A stretch of DNA of 51,679 nucleotides from Halomarina oriensis (lineage in GTDB: Archaea > Halobacteriota > Halobacteria > Halobacteriales > Haloarculaceae): positions 1-51,679 of the forward strand of contig NZ_WSZK01000016.1 in the NCBI RefSeq assembly GCF_009791395.1, read 5' to 3'. Of the stretch, positions 34,127 to 42,288 are shown in pieces (position 1 is the first letter of the stretch; the number at the start of each line of letters is the position of its first letter). Under the pieces are notes generated by a model that worked only from the letters and a program-made list of their open reading frames with translations, did not search any database and had not been told where the DNA came from. The position numbers were made by a program, and so were the translations under genes.

Positions 34127-35781
34127 TTAGAGCTCGGTGATACGAGTGTAGTCGTCGTCCAGCGCTTGCGCGTCCTCTTCGAGGAGGGCGACGACGAGAT
34201 ACGGTGCGTAGTCGGCGACGTACTCGACGAGATCGGCGAGGCGGTCGGCATCGATCGCTTCCAGCGAGTCGAGGAGAACGAACGGGAGCGTCTCGTGAGC
34301 TTCGTGGACGAGGTAGCCGGCCAGCGCGAACACGAGACCCGTCACCTCACGCTCGCTCTCCGAGAGGTGGCCGACGGTGTCTTCGTAGGTGCTCCCCGAC
34401 GCGGTTGACCGGACGACGTGGAGCTCAAACGCTCGCTTGTCCACCTTGCGACGGCCCTCGCGGACGGTTCGCTCAACTCGCTCGATCCAGATGCGTTCGA
34501 GATTGTCATACCCCAAGATGTCGAGGACCGCATCCATGTGATCGTTGAACTCCTCGATGGCCCGCTCCTCGATGCGGTCGATACGGGTTCGAAGTTCGGT
34601 CAACTGCTCGGAAAGCTCCTCACGCTGTGCGGTGAGCTGATCGACCGTCGCCAACCGGTCCTCGATGGCTCGGACGCGGTCGGTGGTGTCATCGCCGCCA
34701 GTTTCTCGCGGCGTGCGTCACGCAACTGAGCAAGGGTCTGCTCGATGCGCTCGGCGGCGACCTCGGAACCACAGGTCCAACAGACGACCGACCCGTCGTC
34801 GACCAGCTGGTCGGTCACTGAGCCCTCCGACGACACCCCGCCGTCGAGGGCGTCGCCGACCGTCCCCTCCACACCCTCCAGCAGCTCTTCGTTGAACGAT
34901 ATGACGTTCTGCAGGTCGCTCACCTGCGTTTCGAGCCGCTCCTTCCGGTCACGGAGCTGCGCGAGCGCCGTCTCCAGGTCTTCCGAGTCCTCGTCCTCCG
35001 GGTCGGGGAGGTCGTCGAGCGTCTCTTCGAGGTCGCTGTGCTCGGCGGTCAGCGAGTCGAGGCTCCCCCGTTGCAGGTCGATCTCCGAACGGACCTCCTC
35101 AACGTCGTCCCGACGCTCGCGGAGTTCGTCGAGGTGGGCCTCGAGTTCGGCCTTCTCGTCTCGTTCGTCCTCAACGGTCGTGTCGTGGGCCTCGATGGCC
35201 GACTCCTTGGCATCGAGGGCAGCACGTGCTTCCTCGATTTCGGATTCGAGGCTCCCTCGACGCTGTTCGAGAGCGGGAAGCTCGTCTTTCAGCGCGTCTA
35301 TTTCGTCGAGTTCGTCGTCGATGCGGTCGCGTTCGGCTTCCAGGTGTTCGATGTCCGCCTGGATGGCTTCAGTGTCGACCGGCCGCATAATGAGGCCACG
35401 GAGGTCGGCTCCTCGCTCGACGGCACGCCGTGCGTCGTTGGATTCGAGGAGGAACGCGAACAGATCGGCGACCGTCGGGTCGTCGAGGTACGGGTCACCG
35501 CCGACGACGACATCACCGTTCTGTCTGGTGAGCGTTCTCGTATAGCGTTCGTCGCCGATTAGGAGCTCGACCGACCCGTCGGACGAATCGCCTTTGAGCG
35601 ACGCCGCGTCGTCGCTCCCCAGTGCCAGCATGAGTCCCTTGAGAAACGATGTCCGATTGGTCGCGTTCCGACCGGCGAGAACCGTCACACCTGGGTCGAA
35701 CGAAACCTCAGTGTCGTCAATTCCCCCGATGTTAGTCGCGCGGACGACGACCGACCCGTCGGTCACGCTTTCTGTACTCAT
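34127..35781 (-). pseudogene. Archaea-specific SMC-related protein (Sph3-like), frameshifted near 34690
   Basis: Haloarchaeal SMC-like ATPase. The N-terminal ATP-binding segment has AGRNATNRTSFLKGL, a divergent Walker A in which the GK pair is not conserved, as I recall for this group. A long acidic coiled coil (about residues 125-330) follows, with a CWTCGSE zinc-hook-like CxxC at its tip. The first frame continues to REKLAAM and then becomes nonsense, stopping at 34600. The next frame carries the rest from DTTDRVRAIEDRLATVDQL through LSESEREVTGLVFALAGYL (signature) and LPFVLLDSLEAID (Walker B). Restoring one nucleotide at about 34685-34697 gives about 551 aa. ATG 35781 is supported by a TATA-like TTACTAAAT about 30 bp upstream. 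The rdfA neighbour is also broken. Confidence 0.82.
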
Positions 35782-35835
35782 ACCAGCATTCGGAGCGGCG
35801 TCCATTTAGTAATACTGTTTTCGACGCCGTTCGCC

Positions 35836-37227
35836 CTATTCGTCGACGGAGCAGTCCCCGTCGGCGGCTTCGACGACGATAGCACGGAAGTCGTTGACGT
35901 TGGTGCCTGTCGGCCCCGTCGAGACGAGCGCCGATGCCTCGCTCAGGGCGGACAACGCGTCGTTGTTCGCCAGCGCCGCCCGGCTGGTCTGCAGGTCAGA
36001 GAGCGTTCCCGGACCCACGAGCCCACCGGCAGCGTCGGTGCTTCCGTCGTTTCCGTCGGTGTCGGCCGCGAGAAACGCGACCCGGCCCGTGACGGGCGCC
36101 GTCGTCTCGGCTAACTCGATTCCCACCGCCAGCGCACACTCCAAGTTCGGTCCCCCCTCACCGGTCCCCTGGACCGTCACGGTCGTCTCCCCACCCGACA
36201 GCACGACCGCTGGCGGCGTGACCGGGTCGCCTGTCGTTACGAGCTCCTCGGCGATGGCCGCCTGCGTGGACGCCGCTTCGCGAGCCTCGCCTCGAACGCT
36301 ACCAGAGAGGACCAGCGGCTCGTACCCCCGGTCGCGCGCGACGGCTGCAGCCGCGTCCAAGCCCGTCCGCCCCGTCACCAGCACGTGCGTCTGGGCGGTC
36401 TCGAACGCCGGGGCGTCGGCCGTCGGCGTCTCGGGGCGGTCACCGGTTGCTCCCGCCGACAGAACGGCCTGCACGCTCGACGGCACTGCGAGGTCGTAGC
36501 GGTCGAGAACGTCGAGCGCGTCTCCGTACGTCGATGCGTCCGGAGCCGTCGGGCCGCTCCCGATGACGCTGGGGTCGTCGCCAACGACGTCGCTGAACAC
36601 GATGCCGACGAGCGTCGCCGGACTGGCAGCCCGCGCCAGCCACCCGCCTTTGACCAGCGAGAGGTGCTTCCGAACGACGTTTATTTCGGTGACTGTCGCA
36701 CCGCTCCGAAGTAACAGGTCGGTCGTCTCCCGGAGCGCGTCGAGGTCGACGTCCGGCGGCGGTGCGACGAGGAGCGCGCTCGCACCGCCCGTGATCACCG
36801 CGAGGACGAGCGTCTCCTCGTCGGCCGCGGACACCAGCTCGTGAATCCGTCGACCGGCGTCGAGTCCCGCCTCGTTCGGGACGGGATGTTCCCCGATGAC
36901 GTACTCGATGCGGTCGCTCTCACCTCCGATAGACCCGACGACCAGCCCGCGACTGAGGCGGTCGCCGAGACGGTCGGCCAGCGCGTCGGCGACTCCTGGT
37001 GTCGCCTTCCCACTCCCGACCACGACGATTTCATCGTACTCCGAGAGGTCATAGCGGCTCTCATCGACTGATAATACGTCCCCATCCATCGAGAGACACT
37101 CAGCGACGACGTTTACCGGGAGGGTTTCGGCCACCGCTGCCTGGAAACACTCCACTGCAGTTTCTTGAGGTGAACCCATGGCAACGTCGGCCCGAACGTC
37201 TAGGTGAGATAGCACGTCACGTGTCAT
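35836..37227 (-). CDS. Glycerate 2-kinase (MOFRL family)
   Basis: Predicted 463-aa glycerate kinase that phosphorylates D-glycerate at C2, feeding glycolysis. The N-terminal DUF4147 domain contains VVGSGKATPGVADAL and ITGGASALLVAPP. The C-terminal MOFRL domain shows GGETTVTVQGTGEGGPNLE and AADTDGNDGSTDAAGG. Start ATG 37227 is chosen because a CTTATG box lies 25-31 bp upstream; ATG 37179 is an alternative. It appears intact in a zone of broken genes. Glycerate is a product of several sugar-acid cleavage routes, so it may complete the island's pathway, although it could equally be the general cellular enzyme. Confidence 0.9.
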   Translation of the reverse strand: MTRDVLSHLDVRADVAMGSPQETAVECFQAAVAETLPVNVVAECLSMDGDVLSVDESRYDLSEYDEIVVVGSGKATPGVADALADRLGDRLSRGLVVGSIGGESDRIEYVIGEHPVPNEAGLDAGRRIHELVSAADEETLVLAVITGGASALLVAPPPDVDLDALRETTDLLLRSGATVTEINVVRKHLSLVKGGWLARAASPATLVGIVFSDVVGDDPSVIGSGPTAPDASTYGDALDVLDRYDLAVPSSVQAVLSAGATGDRPETPTADAPAFETAQTHVLVTGRTGLDAAAAVARDRGYEPLVLSGSVRGEAREAASTQAAIAEELVTTGDPVTPPAVVLSGGETTVTVQGTGEGGPNLECALAVGIELAETTAPVTGRVAFLAADTDGNDGSTDAAGGLVGPGTLSDLQTSRAALANNDALSALSEASALVSTGPTGTNVNDFRAIVVEAADGDCSVDE

Positions 37228-37337
37228 TTGGCCACACGACACAGTACTAGAGCATAAGAACGTCGAAGGAGTCACAAAAAGGGGGACTGGGCTATCGGAA
37301 GGCTCTGGAACGGTGGCGTGCGTTTGAGAGTGTCCAC

Positions 37338-37399
37338 TATATAAAGCAGATGTAGCAGCAGCTGTATGTCTCTATTTTTATGTTTTAGTATATAAACCT
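37338..37399. promoter_or_regulatory. AT-rich patch with two TATA-like boxes
   Basis: CTATATAAAG (37338-37347) and AGTATATAAACC (37388-37399) lie in a very AT-rich stretch that interrupts the DNA polymerase B fragment. This is probably an insertion scar or foreign promoter DNA. Confidence 0.35.
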
Positions 37400-37400
37400 T

Positions 37401-37484
37401 GTTATCTCGTTCGACGGTCGCCCCATCAGGGGTTTTCGACCACGCGAGGACATCACCATCCTCGAAGTCGAATTTGAATGGCAC
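37401..37484 (-). pseudogene. N-terminal fragment resembling haloarchaeal type B DNA polymerase
   Basis: From GTG 37484 the sequence reads PFKFDFEDGDVLAWS followed by DGATVERD, which resembles the start of haloarchaeal B-family DNA polymerases found in mobile elements. After about 28 residues it turns into AT-rich DNA with no homology. The gene is therefore a stub. It follows the broken upstream gene by 3 bp, the same order as I recall in intact cassettes. The identification rests on memory of the N-terminus only. Confidence 0.35.
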
Positions 37485-37487
37485 GAT

Positions 37488-37787
37488 TTACTCCATCGAC
37501 CCCTCGGGCGACGCTGATTGGTCGTTCGCTCTTCCCGTTTCGACGGCCTGAAGTCGCTCGTCGAGGTCGTCGAGCCGCGCTCCTGTTCGAGTGCAAACGG
37601 CGATTATCACCGGGAACAATGGCGTCTCGTGGTTGAGATGGCCCCCCGCATCGGCGTACTCGCGAGCGTAGGTGAACAGCCGGTCGAATCACGGTTGGTC
37701 TCGGCGACGGAGAGCCCGCCGGTAGTCGCCCCAGCGCTCTTCGATAGCCCGCAGGACATCGCGGAACGTCGCGTTGGTACGACCCAT
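37488..37787 (-). pseudogene. DUF8156-like gene upstream of the polB stub, with internal stop
   Basis: A 99-codon frame from ATG 37787 to TAA 37488. It reads MGRTNATFRDVLRAIEERWG, then YRRALRRRDQP, then TGA at 37689-37691, then FDRLFTYAREYADAGGHLNH and on to the end. The TGA most simply derives from a CGA Arg codon by one C-to-T change. The family is a small helical protein usually found just before a DNA polymerase B gene in haloarchaeal elements (the DUF number is from memory). Function is unknown. Confidence 0.6.
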
Positions 37788-37924
37788 CAGTCCAGCACCG
37801 CCTGTCGGAGTCGGACCCGTGCGTGCTGGCGTTCGTCGACGATACGCGCCCAGAACGCGAGCGTTGTCTGGACGTAGCTTTGCTCACGGTAGACGAGTGT
37901 CTCGAACCCGTCACCGACGAACCG
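37787..37924 (-). pseudogene. C-terminal fragment of an unknown gene
   Basis: The frame reads FVGDGFETLVYREQSYVQTT, then LAFWARIVDERQHARVRLRQ, then AVLD, with its TGA overlapping the ATG of the next gene (37787-37789). The ending looks like a genuine helical C-terminus from the same polymerase cassette, but the upstream part is missing: the sequence switches near 37924 to a gene fragment on the other strand. Confidence 0.4.
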
Positions 37925-38070
37925 AGGGCCTCCGCGCGCTGGCTACTTCTGGTTTGCTCCAGCAGAACGAGAACGACCTCTACGATCTCTCGAACATCGG
38001 TCGGGAGTTCCTCGTTGACGACCTGGACACCGACGAGGTCGAGGCCCTGGACCCGTCGGCAGACTCCTAA
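37924..38070 (+). pseudogene. C-terminal fragment of a PhiH1-repressor-like winged-helix protein
   Basis: The frame reads EGLRALATSGLLQQNENDLY, then DLSNIGREFLVDDLDTDEVE, ending at TAA 38068-38070. This is the wing and C-terminal tail of haloarchaeal phage-repressor-like HTH proteins (L-x-x-x-GLL-x-Y-x-L-T-x-x-G-x-x-FL). No upstream half is present, so it is a truncated remnant. The next 294 bp (38071-38364) contain only a 38-codon frame from 38132 that I cannot support. Confidence 0.45.
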
Positions 38071-38364
38071 TCGCCGGTCGGACTGTGCAACTGGAGTGAC
38101 CATCCTGCCTGATAGACGGAGGGAGCGCCATATGAGCGGCGGGGAGGGCGTGCCAGATGAGCCAGAAAGCGTGACACACCAACGCCGACGTGAACTACAC
38201 CGGGTGAGCCAGTCGATTCATCCTGGCAGGTGGGTTCGCCAGAAGTGATGCCAGAATGCGGTTCGGAGTCTAACCAATGCGTTGTACTGAATCGCGGCAG
38301 TCTTGGTTAGGGAATTGGGATGGGAATCCGCCCCGACCCAGCGTCGACGGTGATGCGTCATACC

Positions 38365-38853
38365 TCAGATCGAGTCGGGTTTCTCGGCGTCTCGCACGTC
38401 GGCTACGACCTCTTCGTTCAGTCCCAAATCGTCAGCATACTCGGGGAGACCGATGTCCAATTGCGACTTTGAGAGACCACAGCCATAGAACGTACTGAGG
38501 AGATACTGCGTCTCCCACTGGAAGTCGACGCCCCGGCGTTCAGCTGCGTCGTGCATAGCGCGGTCGTTCGTGACGACACAGCAGTTGGTCGCCTCCGCCA
38601 AGATGATACACGCCCAATCAGCGACTGCAAGGCGCATCGGTGCTTCGACCTCGACGGTTTCGAGATTTACCGATTGGAGCGTCAGCCACTCCGGTTGGGT
38701 CGTATCATGGTATGCTGAAAACTCATCCCACACCCGCGTTGGTGCGTACAGGTCGTGCGTGGGGTCCCAGAACAAGAGCGCTTCAAGCCAGTCAACAGCA
38801 AAGAACGACGAGATGACATTCGTATCTAAGACGAATCCCGCCGGCTCACTCAT
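38365..38853 (-). CDS. PIN-domain nuclease, second gene of a two-gene module
   Basis: Predicted 162-aa PIN-domain protein, a Mg-dependent RNase fold typical of VapC toxins. The acidic residues expected for the active site are D10 (VLDTNVISSF), E44 (VWDEFSA), D79 (VADWACI) and D97 (VVTNDRAMH). It is longer than VapC (about 130 aa), with a C-terminal extension WETQYLLSTFYG onward. It overlaps the upstream 277-aa gene by 8 bp (38846-38853), so the two must be co-translated. No VapB-like antitoxin is seen, so the partner may take that role, or the pair may be an unrelated RNA-processing or defence module. Confidence 0.8.
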   Translation of the reverse strand: MSEPAGFVLDTNVISSFFAVDWLEALLFWDPTHDLYAPTRVWDEFSAYHDTTQPEWLTLQSVNLETVEVEAPMRLAVADWACIILAEATNCCVVTNDRAMHDAAERRGVDFQWETQYLLSTFYGCGLSKSQLDIGLPEYADDLGLNEEVVADVRDAEKPDSI

Positions 38854-39679
38854 TCACGAGCCCGACACCATCGTTGTGCAGCTCATCGACCGACGACGGC
38901 CCGCTTCGCAGTTCAACGTCGTAGGCGTCAAGCGACTCCTCAAACTCGAATCGGGAAGTATCAGCCAACTCAGCCCCCCTCCCGAGTGAGATTGGCATAT
39001 TGGAATATACCGCTACAGCACCGAATTCGAGTACTGCCCGGCGGATAGTGGCATACTCGGCGCTAGCCGGGTCCGGAAAGTTAGATTCGCCGTCCAGTCC
39101 TTCATCGATGTAGTATATTGCGACACCGACATCTCGGGTGAGTGCCCGAATATCGCTCTCGTCCGGTTCGTCCTGCTCAAGAAGGGTCTGGAGTCGGATT
39201 AAGAAGGCGAGAATCGACGAGATAATCTGGCGTTTGCGTTCATCAGATAGGCCATCGCTGTCGAGCTCTCTCACTCCTGCCTGGACTCCAAGCACTCCTG
39301 CGACCAAGACAACGAGAGTCTCGGCGCTTCGCTTGCGATTGACGTGGCTGAACAGCCTTTCCAGCATGTCCTCGAACATCGAATCGAACAGTAGCAACAC
39401 GCGGTCACCATCGACATTCGGGGCGAGCGCTTGCAGCGCTTCGATGTCACCAACTGCCTCGGCAAACCGGTCTTCGAACACCTCTATTGAGGTGGTGAAA
39501 CGCTCGTGTTCGTCCATCGAGAGAATCTCCTGAGAGATTTCTCGTACGGCCACTTCGGGGTCCTCGAATATGAGGCCGAAGAACAGGTTGAGCTTCTTGA
39601 ATTCGTTTTGAATCGGGCCGAGTGGTCCTTGTGGGCCACCGAACTGGTCCGGCGAGCCGCCTGGGTCGATACGAGACAT
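38846..39679 (-). CDS. Unknown 277-aa acidic helical protein coupled to the PIN nuclease
   Basis: No family recognised. The protein begins MSRIDPGGSPDQFGGPQGPL with a Gly/Pro-rich leader. It continues mostly helical: NEFKKLNLFFGLIFEDPE, then a segment with a hydrophobic stretch (AETLVVLVAGVLGVQAGVRE, about residues 120-140) that could be one membrane segment or a buried helix, then KRQIISSILAFLIRLQTLLEQ. The last 60 residues are acidic. ATG 39679 gives the natural start. The gap upstream to the Tat-protein gene (39680-40010) has no gene I can support. Tight overlap with the PIN gene suggests it binds or inhibits the nuclease. Confidence 0.7.
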   Translation of the reverse strand: MSRIDPGGSPDQFGGPQGPLGPIQNEFKKLNLFFGLIFEDPEVAVREISQEILSMDEHERFTTSIEVFEDRFAEAVGDIEALQALAPNVDGDRVLLLFDSMFEDMLERLFSHVNRKRSAETLVVLVAGVLGVQAGVRELDSDGLSDERKRQIISSILAFLIRLQTLLEQDEPDESDIRALTRDVGVAIYYIDEGLDGESNFPDPASAEYATIRRAVLEFGAVAVYSNMPISLGRGAELADTSRFEFEESLDAYDVELRSGPSSVDELHNDGVGLVNE

Positions 39680-40010
39680 ACGTGAGTGGTGGTGTGGAGC
39701 GGTTGGTGTTTCGGGACAGCTCAGCTTCTTGTACCACAATATTCGCTGTCGGGGTTGATACTCCTTTGGTTCGTCTGAGTCAACGAGCTATGGCAAGTAC
39801 AACCGTCGGGTGGCCATCCACTCAGACAGGGGTTTGAGCCGCTCAACCCTGCCGGAGAGTAGGTCGCTGTTCAGTCATCCCTGAGTAACGATTGCACCAG
39901 ACGGTTGGGCATCAGCGACGAAGAGTGGGCAAATCGTTGCCACTCCCGAATATCCAGATTCCGAACACCGTGGAAACAATCGCAGTGTAGCGGAGGGAAT
40001 CGTCAGCCTG

Positions 40011-40790
40011 TTAGATGCCGGTGTACCGACGAAGGCTGATGTCGCCACCGTGGTAGTCGACGTACAGGGTGTGTTCCAGCGAGATATGCGTGTCGCTGAA
40101 GTAGTCTCCTCCCTCGAGACGGAGGGTGACTGGGATACGCCCCGAGTCGCCGTCGTTCGTGTAGAATTTGAACTCTCCAGAGTGCTTTGCTTCGCTTCGA
40201 TCCCCGGAGCCCGACCCTCGGTAGTACGACCACGTTCGGTATCGGTCGCTGTTATCGAGGTCGCCGATATCGAGTGCTGCTTGCACCAAATTGTTGGCAT
40301 CGGAGACCGCCCCGGCGAATGGTAGCTGCTCGACCATCGTCATGAAGAATTCTCTGTAGAATTCGTCGACGTCGCTCCGTCCTGCTGGGTACATCCCGAT
40401 GTCCTGCCGGTCGAAATTGAACTCGACCATCGGTTCATACCGAGCATCGATTTCCATGTATTGGTCACTGACAGTCAGCCCCGGAGATTTCTCTCCGTTG
40501 TGTAGAAGGCCGCCGACCGCTGTGAATCGGATTCTATGTTCGTGATCAGCGCCGTAGTCGACGTCGTAGCCATTGTAGTGGGCATACTCGAGTCCGAACG
40601 TGACCCCCAGGTCCGTGAATCCATCAGAGCCATCCAAAGCGATACTCGTCCTGTCTCCCTCTTGGTAGTTGTACGCCGCAGCCGTTCCAGAAGCGATCAA
40701 GGGGATACCAACAGCGGAGGCTCCGATTCCCTTCAGCAATCTCCGCCGTGTGCTACTCGACTTTCGCTTGTCACCGTTTCTTCCATCCAT
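40011..40790 (-). CDS. Tat-exported protein of unknown function
   Basis: 259-aa secreted protein. The signal has the twin-arginine motif TRRRLLKGIGAS followed by a hydrophobic stretch and AXA-type end (GTAAAYN, cleavage near residue 39). No lipobox Cys follows, so it is released or held otherwise. The mature part is rich in Tyr, Asp and Gly, with beta-strand patterns (TLRLEGGDYFSDTHISLEHT) and no recognisable enzyme motif. A TATA-like TTTAAAT (40829-40835) lies about 40 bp before ATG 40790, in an AT-rich region (40791-41019) that otherwise holds nothing I can name. It could be a surface or halocin-like protein; this is not established. Confidence 0.7.
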   Translation of the reverse strand: MDGRNGDKRKSSSTRRRLLKGIGASAVGIPLIASGTAAAYNYQEGDRTSIALDGSDGFTDLGVTFGLEYAHYNGYDVDYGADHEHRIRFTAVGGLLHNGEKSPGLTVSDQYMEIDARYEPMVEFNFDRQDIGMYPAGRSDVDEFYREFFMTMVEQLPFAGAVSDANNLVQAALDIGDLDNSDRYRTWSYYRGSGSGDRSEAKHSGEFKFYTNDGDSGRIPVTLRLEGGDYFSDTHISLEHTLYVDYHGGDISLRRYTGI

Positions 40791-41019
40791 GTCTGGATGC
40801 TAACGGCTTGTCTTGTAGATTTAAATGTTTTTTCTAGATAAAAAATTCAATCACAAATTCATATATGTGTTAATACAAACGCTCCAATGTGGCTGGGGAA
40901 GCAGGCACAGGAGGAATCATTCTCCCTTCTGATGACCGTTCAGCTGAGGCGAGCAGCAAGCTGGTTAGACTGAACGGCTTCGTGAGTTCTCCAAGGCGAA
41001 CGAACGCGGTGGGTGTAAC

Positions 41020-41220
41020 TCAAAAACTGGATAGGGGGACTGTAGAGTGATTGGCGAGGTATGTGCAGATGTCCTCCCTCCGCCACTCAAGAGGTGACAA
41101 GAGGCTTTCTGTCGCCCGAATCGTCAGGTCGGTGTAGTAGCCTGGGTCATATTCACAGCTTGAAGCCTCGTTGACGAGACGAACACGTTCTCGTCCATGT
41201 CGGTCGTCGTTGACAACGAC
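41020..41220 (-). pseudogene. Gene fragment, 66 codons, no start
   Basis: An open frame reads DDRHGRERVRLVNEASSCEY, then DPGYYTDLTIRATESLLSPL, then EWRREDICTYLANHSTVPLS and ends at TGA 41020. It has sensible amino-acid composition but begins right after a TAG (41221-41223) with no start codon. It is probably the C-terminal part of a gene from the plasmid-type cassette. A second stretch further upstream (about 41222-41270, PALITAGIVTILVNRLVRSL in another frame) may belong to the same lost gene. Confidence 0.4.
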
Positions 41221-41330
41221 CTAACCAATCGATTGACCAGGATCGTCACGATACCAGCCGTGATGAGTGCCGGCTCAGCGGGGCCGAGTCGCTGTTCGGG
41301 GGCAGCCCGCCGAATTCGCTCGCGGACCGC

Positions 41331-41711
41331 TCAGTCACCGGCCCTCACCTCCCCGCTGTTGTGTCGGGGGACACCACCGTGTCCGCTGTTCTCGCGCGCG
41401 TCCTCAACCCCGAGGTGGTCGACGAGCAGCGGGTCAACAGCGTCAAGGTTTACCCACGCGGGGATTTGTTCGTCACCACGCCACAGCGCCACGCGCCGGG
41501 CATGCTTGCACCCGCCCTCGGGGTCGTTGTACTGGGCGTCCGGGCACGTGCAGGCCCTCGTCTCGGCATCGACGGTGTACTCGCGTCCTTCCTCGCTGTA
41601 CACCCAGTACAGCCCTGGCGCGAACTCGTACACCGCCAGTAACTCGCTCAACGCCCGGCAGTCTCGCGGGGCGGTCATCGCCAGCGGCGACGCCGAGCTG
41701 TCGACGCTCAT
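41331..41711 (-). CDS. SWIM zinc-finger protein
   Basis: Predicted 126-aa protein with a SWIM zinc finger, CTCPDAQYNDPEGGCKHARRV (CxCx(n)CxH, about residues 52-72), a fold that binds DNA or protein. YWVYSEEGREYTVDAETR precedes it, as in the haloarchaeal plasmid-borne family. Start ATG 41711 overlaps the stop of the zinc-ribbon gene by 4 bp (ATGA at 41708-41711). The C-terminus is Gly/His-rich. Likely part of a plasmid or virus-derived gene set. Confidence 0.8.
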   Translation of the reverse strand: MSVDSSASPLAMTAPRDCRALSELLAVYEFAPGLYWVYSEEGREYTVDAETRACTCPDAQYNDPEGGCKHARRVALWRGDEQIPAWVNLDAVDPLLVDHLGVEDARENSGHGGVPRHNSGEVRAGD

Positions 41712-41890
41712 CGCCGCTCCCCACACTGGCAGTGCGTTTGGACGTCCACCCGGCGGAGTGCCTCAACCCTACACCCCGAGCAATGATAGTAGCACACTCC
41801 CGTCGACTGCCTATAGCGGTCATATTCAGGGATCGGGCCAGTGATACTCGCTTCCCGATTCGACTCTCGGTCGCTTGTTAACTCGGTCAT
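41708..41890 (-). CDS. Small zinc-ribbon protein
   Basis: 60-aa protein from ATG 41890 (a GTG 3 bp upstream is possible). The second half has CYYHCSGC and, 16 residues on, CQCG: enough Cys/His for one zinc ribbon. It is translationally coupled to the SWIM-finger gene. The 28-bp element at 41920-41947 lies 30-57 bp before its start and is shared with the TFB gene upstream region. Confidence 0.7.
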   Translation of the reverse strand: MTELTSDRESNREASITGPIPEYDRYRQSTGVCYYHCSGCRVEALRRVDVQTHCQCGERR

Positions 41891-41919
41891 CACACGCGAG
41901 AATGATCATGAACACCCCC

Positions 41920-41947
41920 GCACCTCTCAGGGGGTGATACACGCCAC
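41920..41947 (-). promoter_or_regulatory. 28-bp shared upstream element, copy 1
   Basis: 24 of 28 positions match the element at 47749-47776. On the minus strand it reads GTGGCGTGTATCACCCCCTG and then AGAGGTGC. It contains a short dyad (ACC-rich left arm, GGGGG/GGT right arm around CTGA). It sits 30-57 bp before the zinc-ribbon gene, at the same distance as copy 2 from the TFB gene, so both may be controlled together. Confidence 0.55.
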
Positions 41948-41966
41948 CAGAGCCGCGAGGGCAGAT

Positions 41967-42208
41967 TTACTCCTCGATAGGTTGGATGGCCCGAACGTCG
42001 TCGGCGAGCGCACGGACGTACGCTCGGAGGTCGTCCATGTCCTCGCGCGCCTCGTCGAGGGTGGTCGACTTCACCTTCGCCGTGATGGTGTCCTGATCGC
42101 GCGCGTTCCAGTCCCCCGCTTCAACTTCACCGTGAGCGAGACACCCACGTCGGTTCGTTCGATACGGTCGGTCAGCTGTGCGTCTGGCTGCGTTGGTTCC
42201 TCAGTCAT
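41967..42208 (-). pseudogene. DUF7389-like small protein, frameshifted in a CG repeat
   Basis: From ATG 42208 the frame reads EPTQPDAQLTDRIERTDVGV and SLTVKLKRGTGTR, then leaves the family in a GCGCGC stretch (about 42103-42110). Removing two bases gives RDQDTITAKVKSTTLDEARE, then DMDDLRAYVRALADDVRAIQ and PIEE ending at TAA 41967, for 79 aa. The 242-bp span equals 80 codons plus two, consistent with a 2-bp insertion. RGTGTRDQD is the conserved core of this haloarchaeal family as I recall it. An inverted repeat GCACCC/GGGTGC (42228-42250) lies just upstream. Function is unknown. Confidence 0.65.
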
Positions 42209-42288
42209 AGTGCGAGGATGCCTTCCAGCACCCTCACCGCCCGTGGGTGCGACAGACACCACCGAGCGGTCACACCCCAACCACCTAC

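Noticed and set aside
38132-38248. 38-codon frame starting MSGGEGVPDEPE
   Set aside because: Sensible start but no family, no clear promoter, and it lies in a zone of fragments; not supportable as a gene.
39780-40010. Possible transposase remnant in the gap before the Tat-protein gene
   Set aside because: Only short, stop-containing frames; no DDE or HUH motif visible on either strand.
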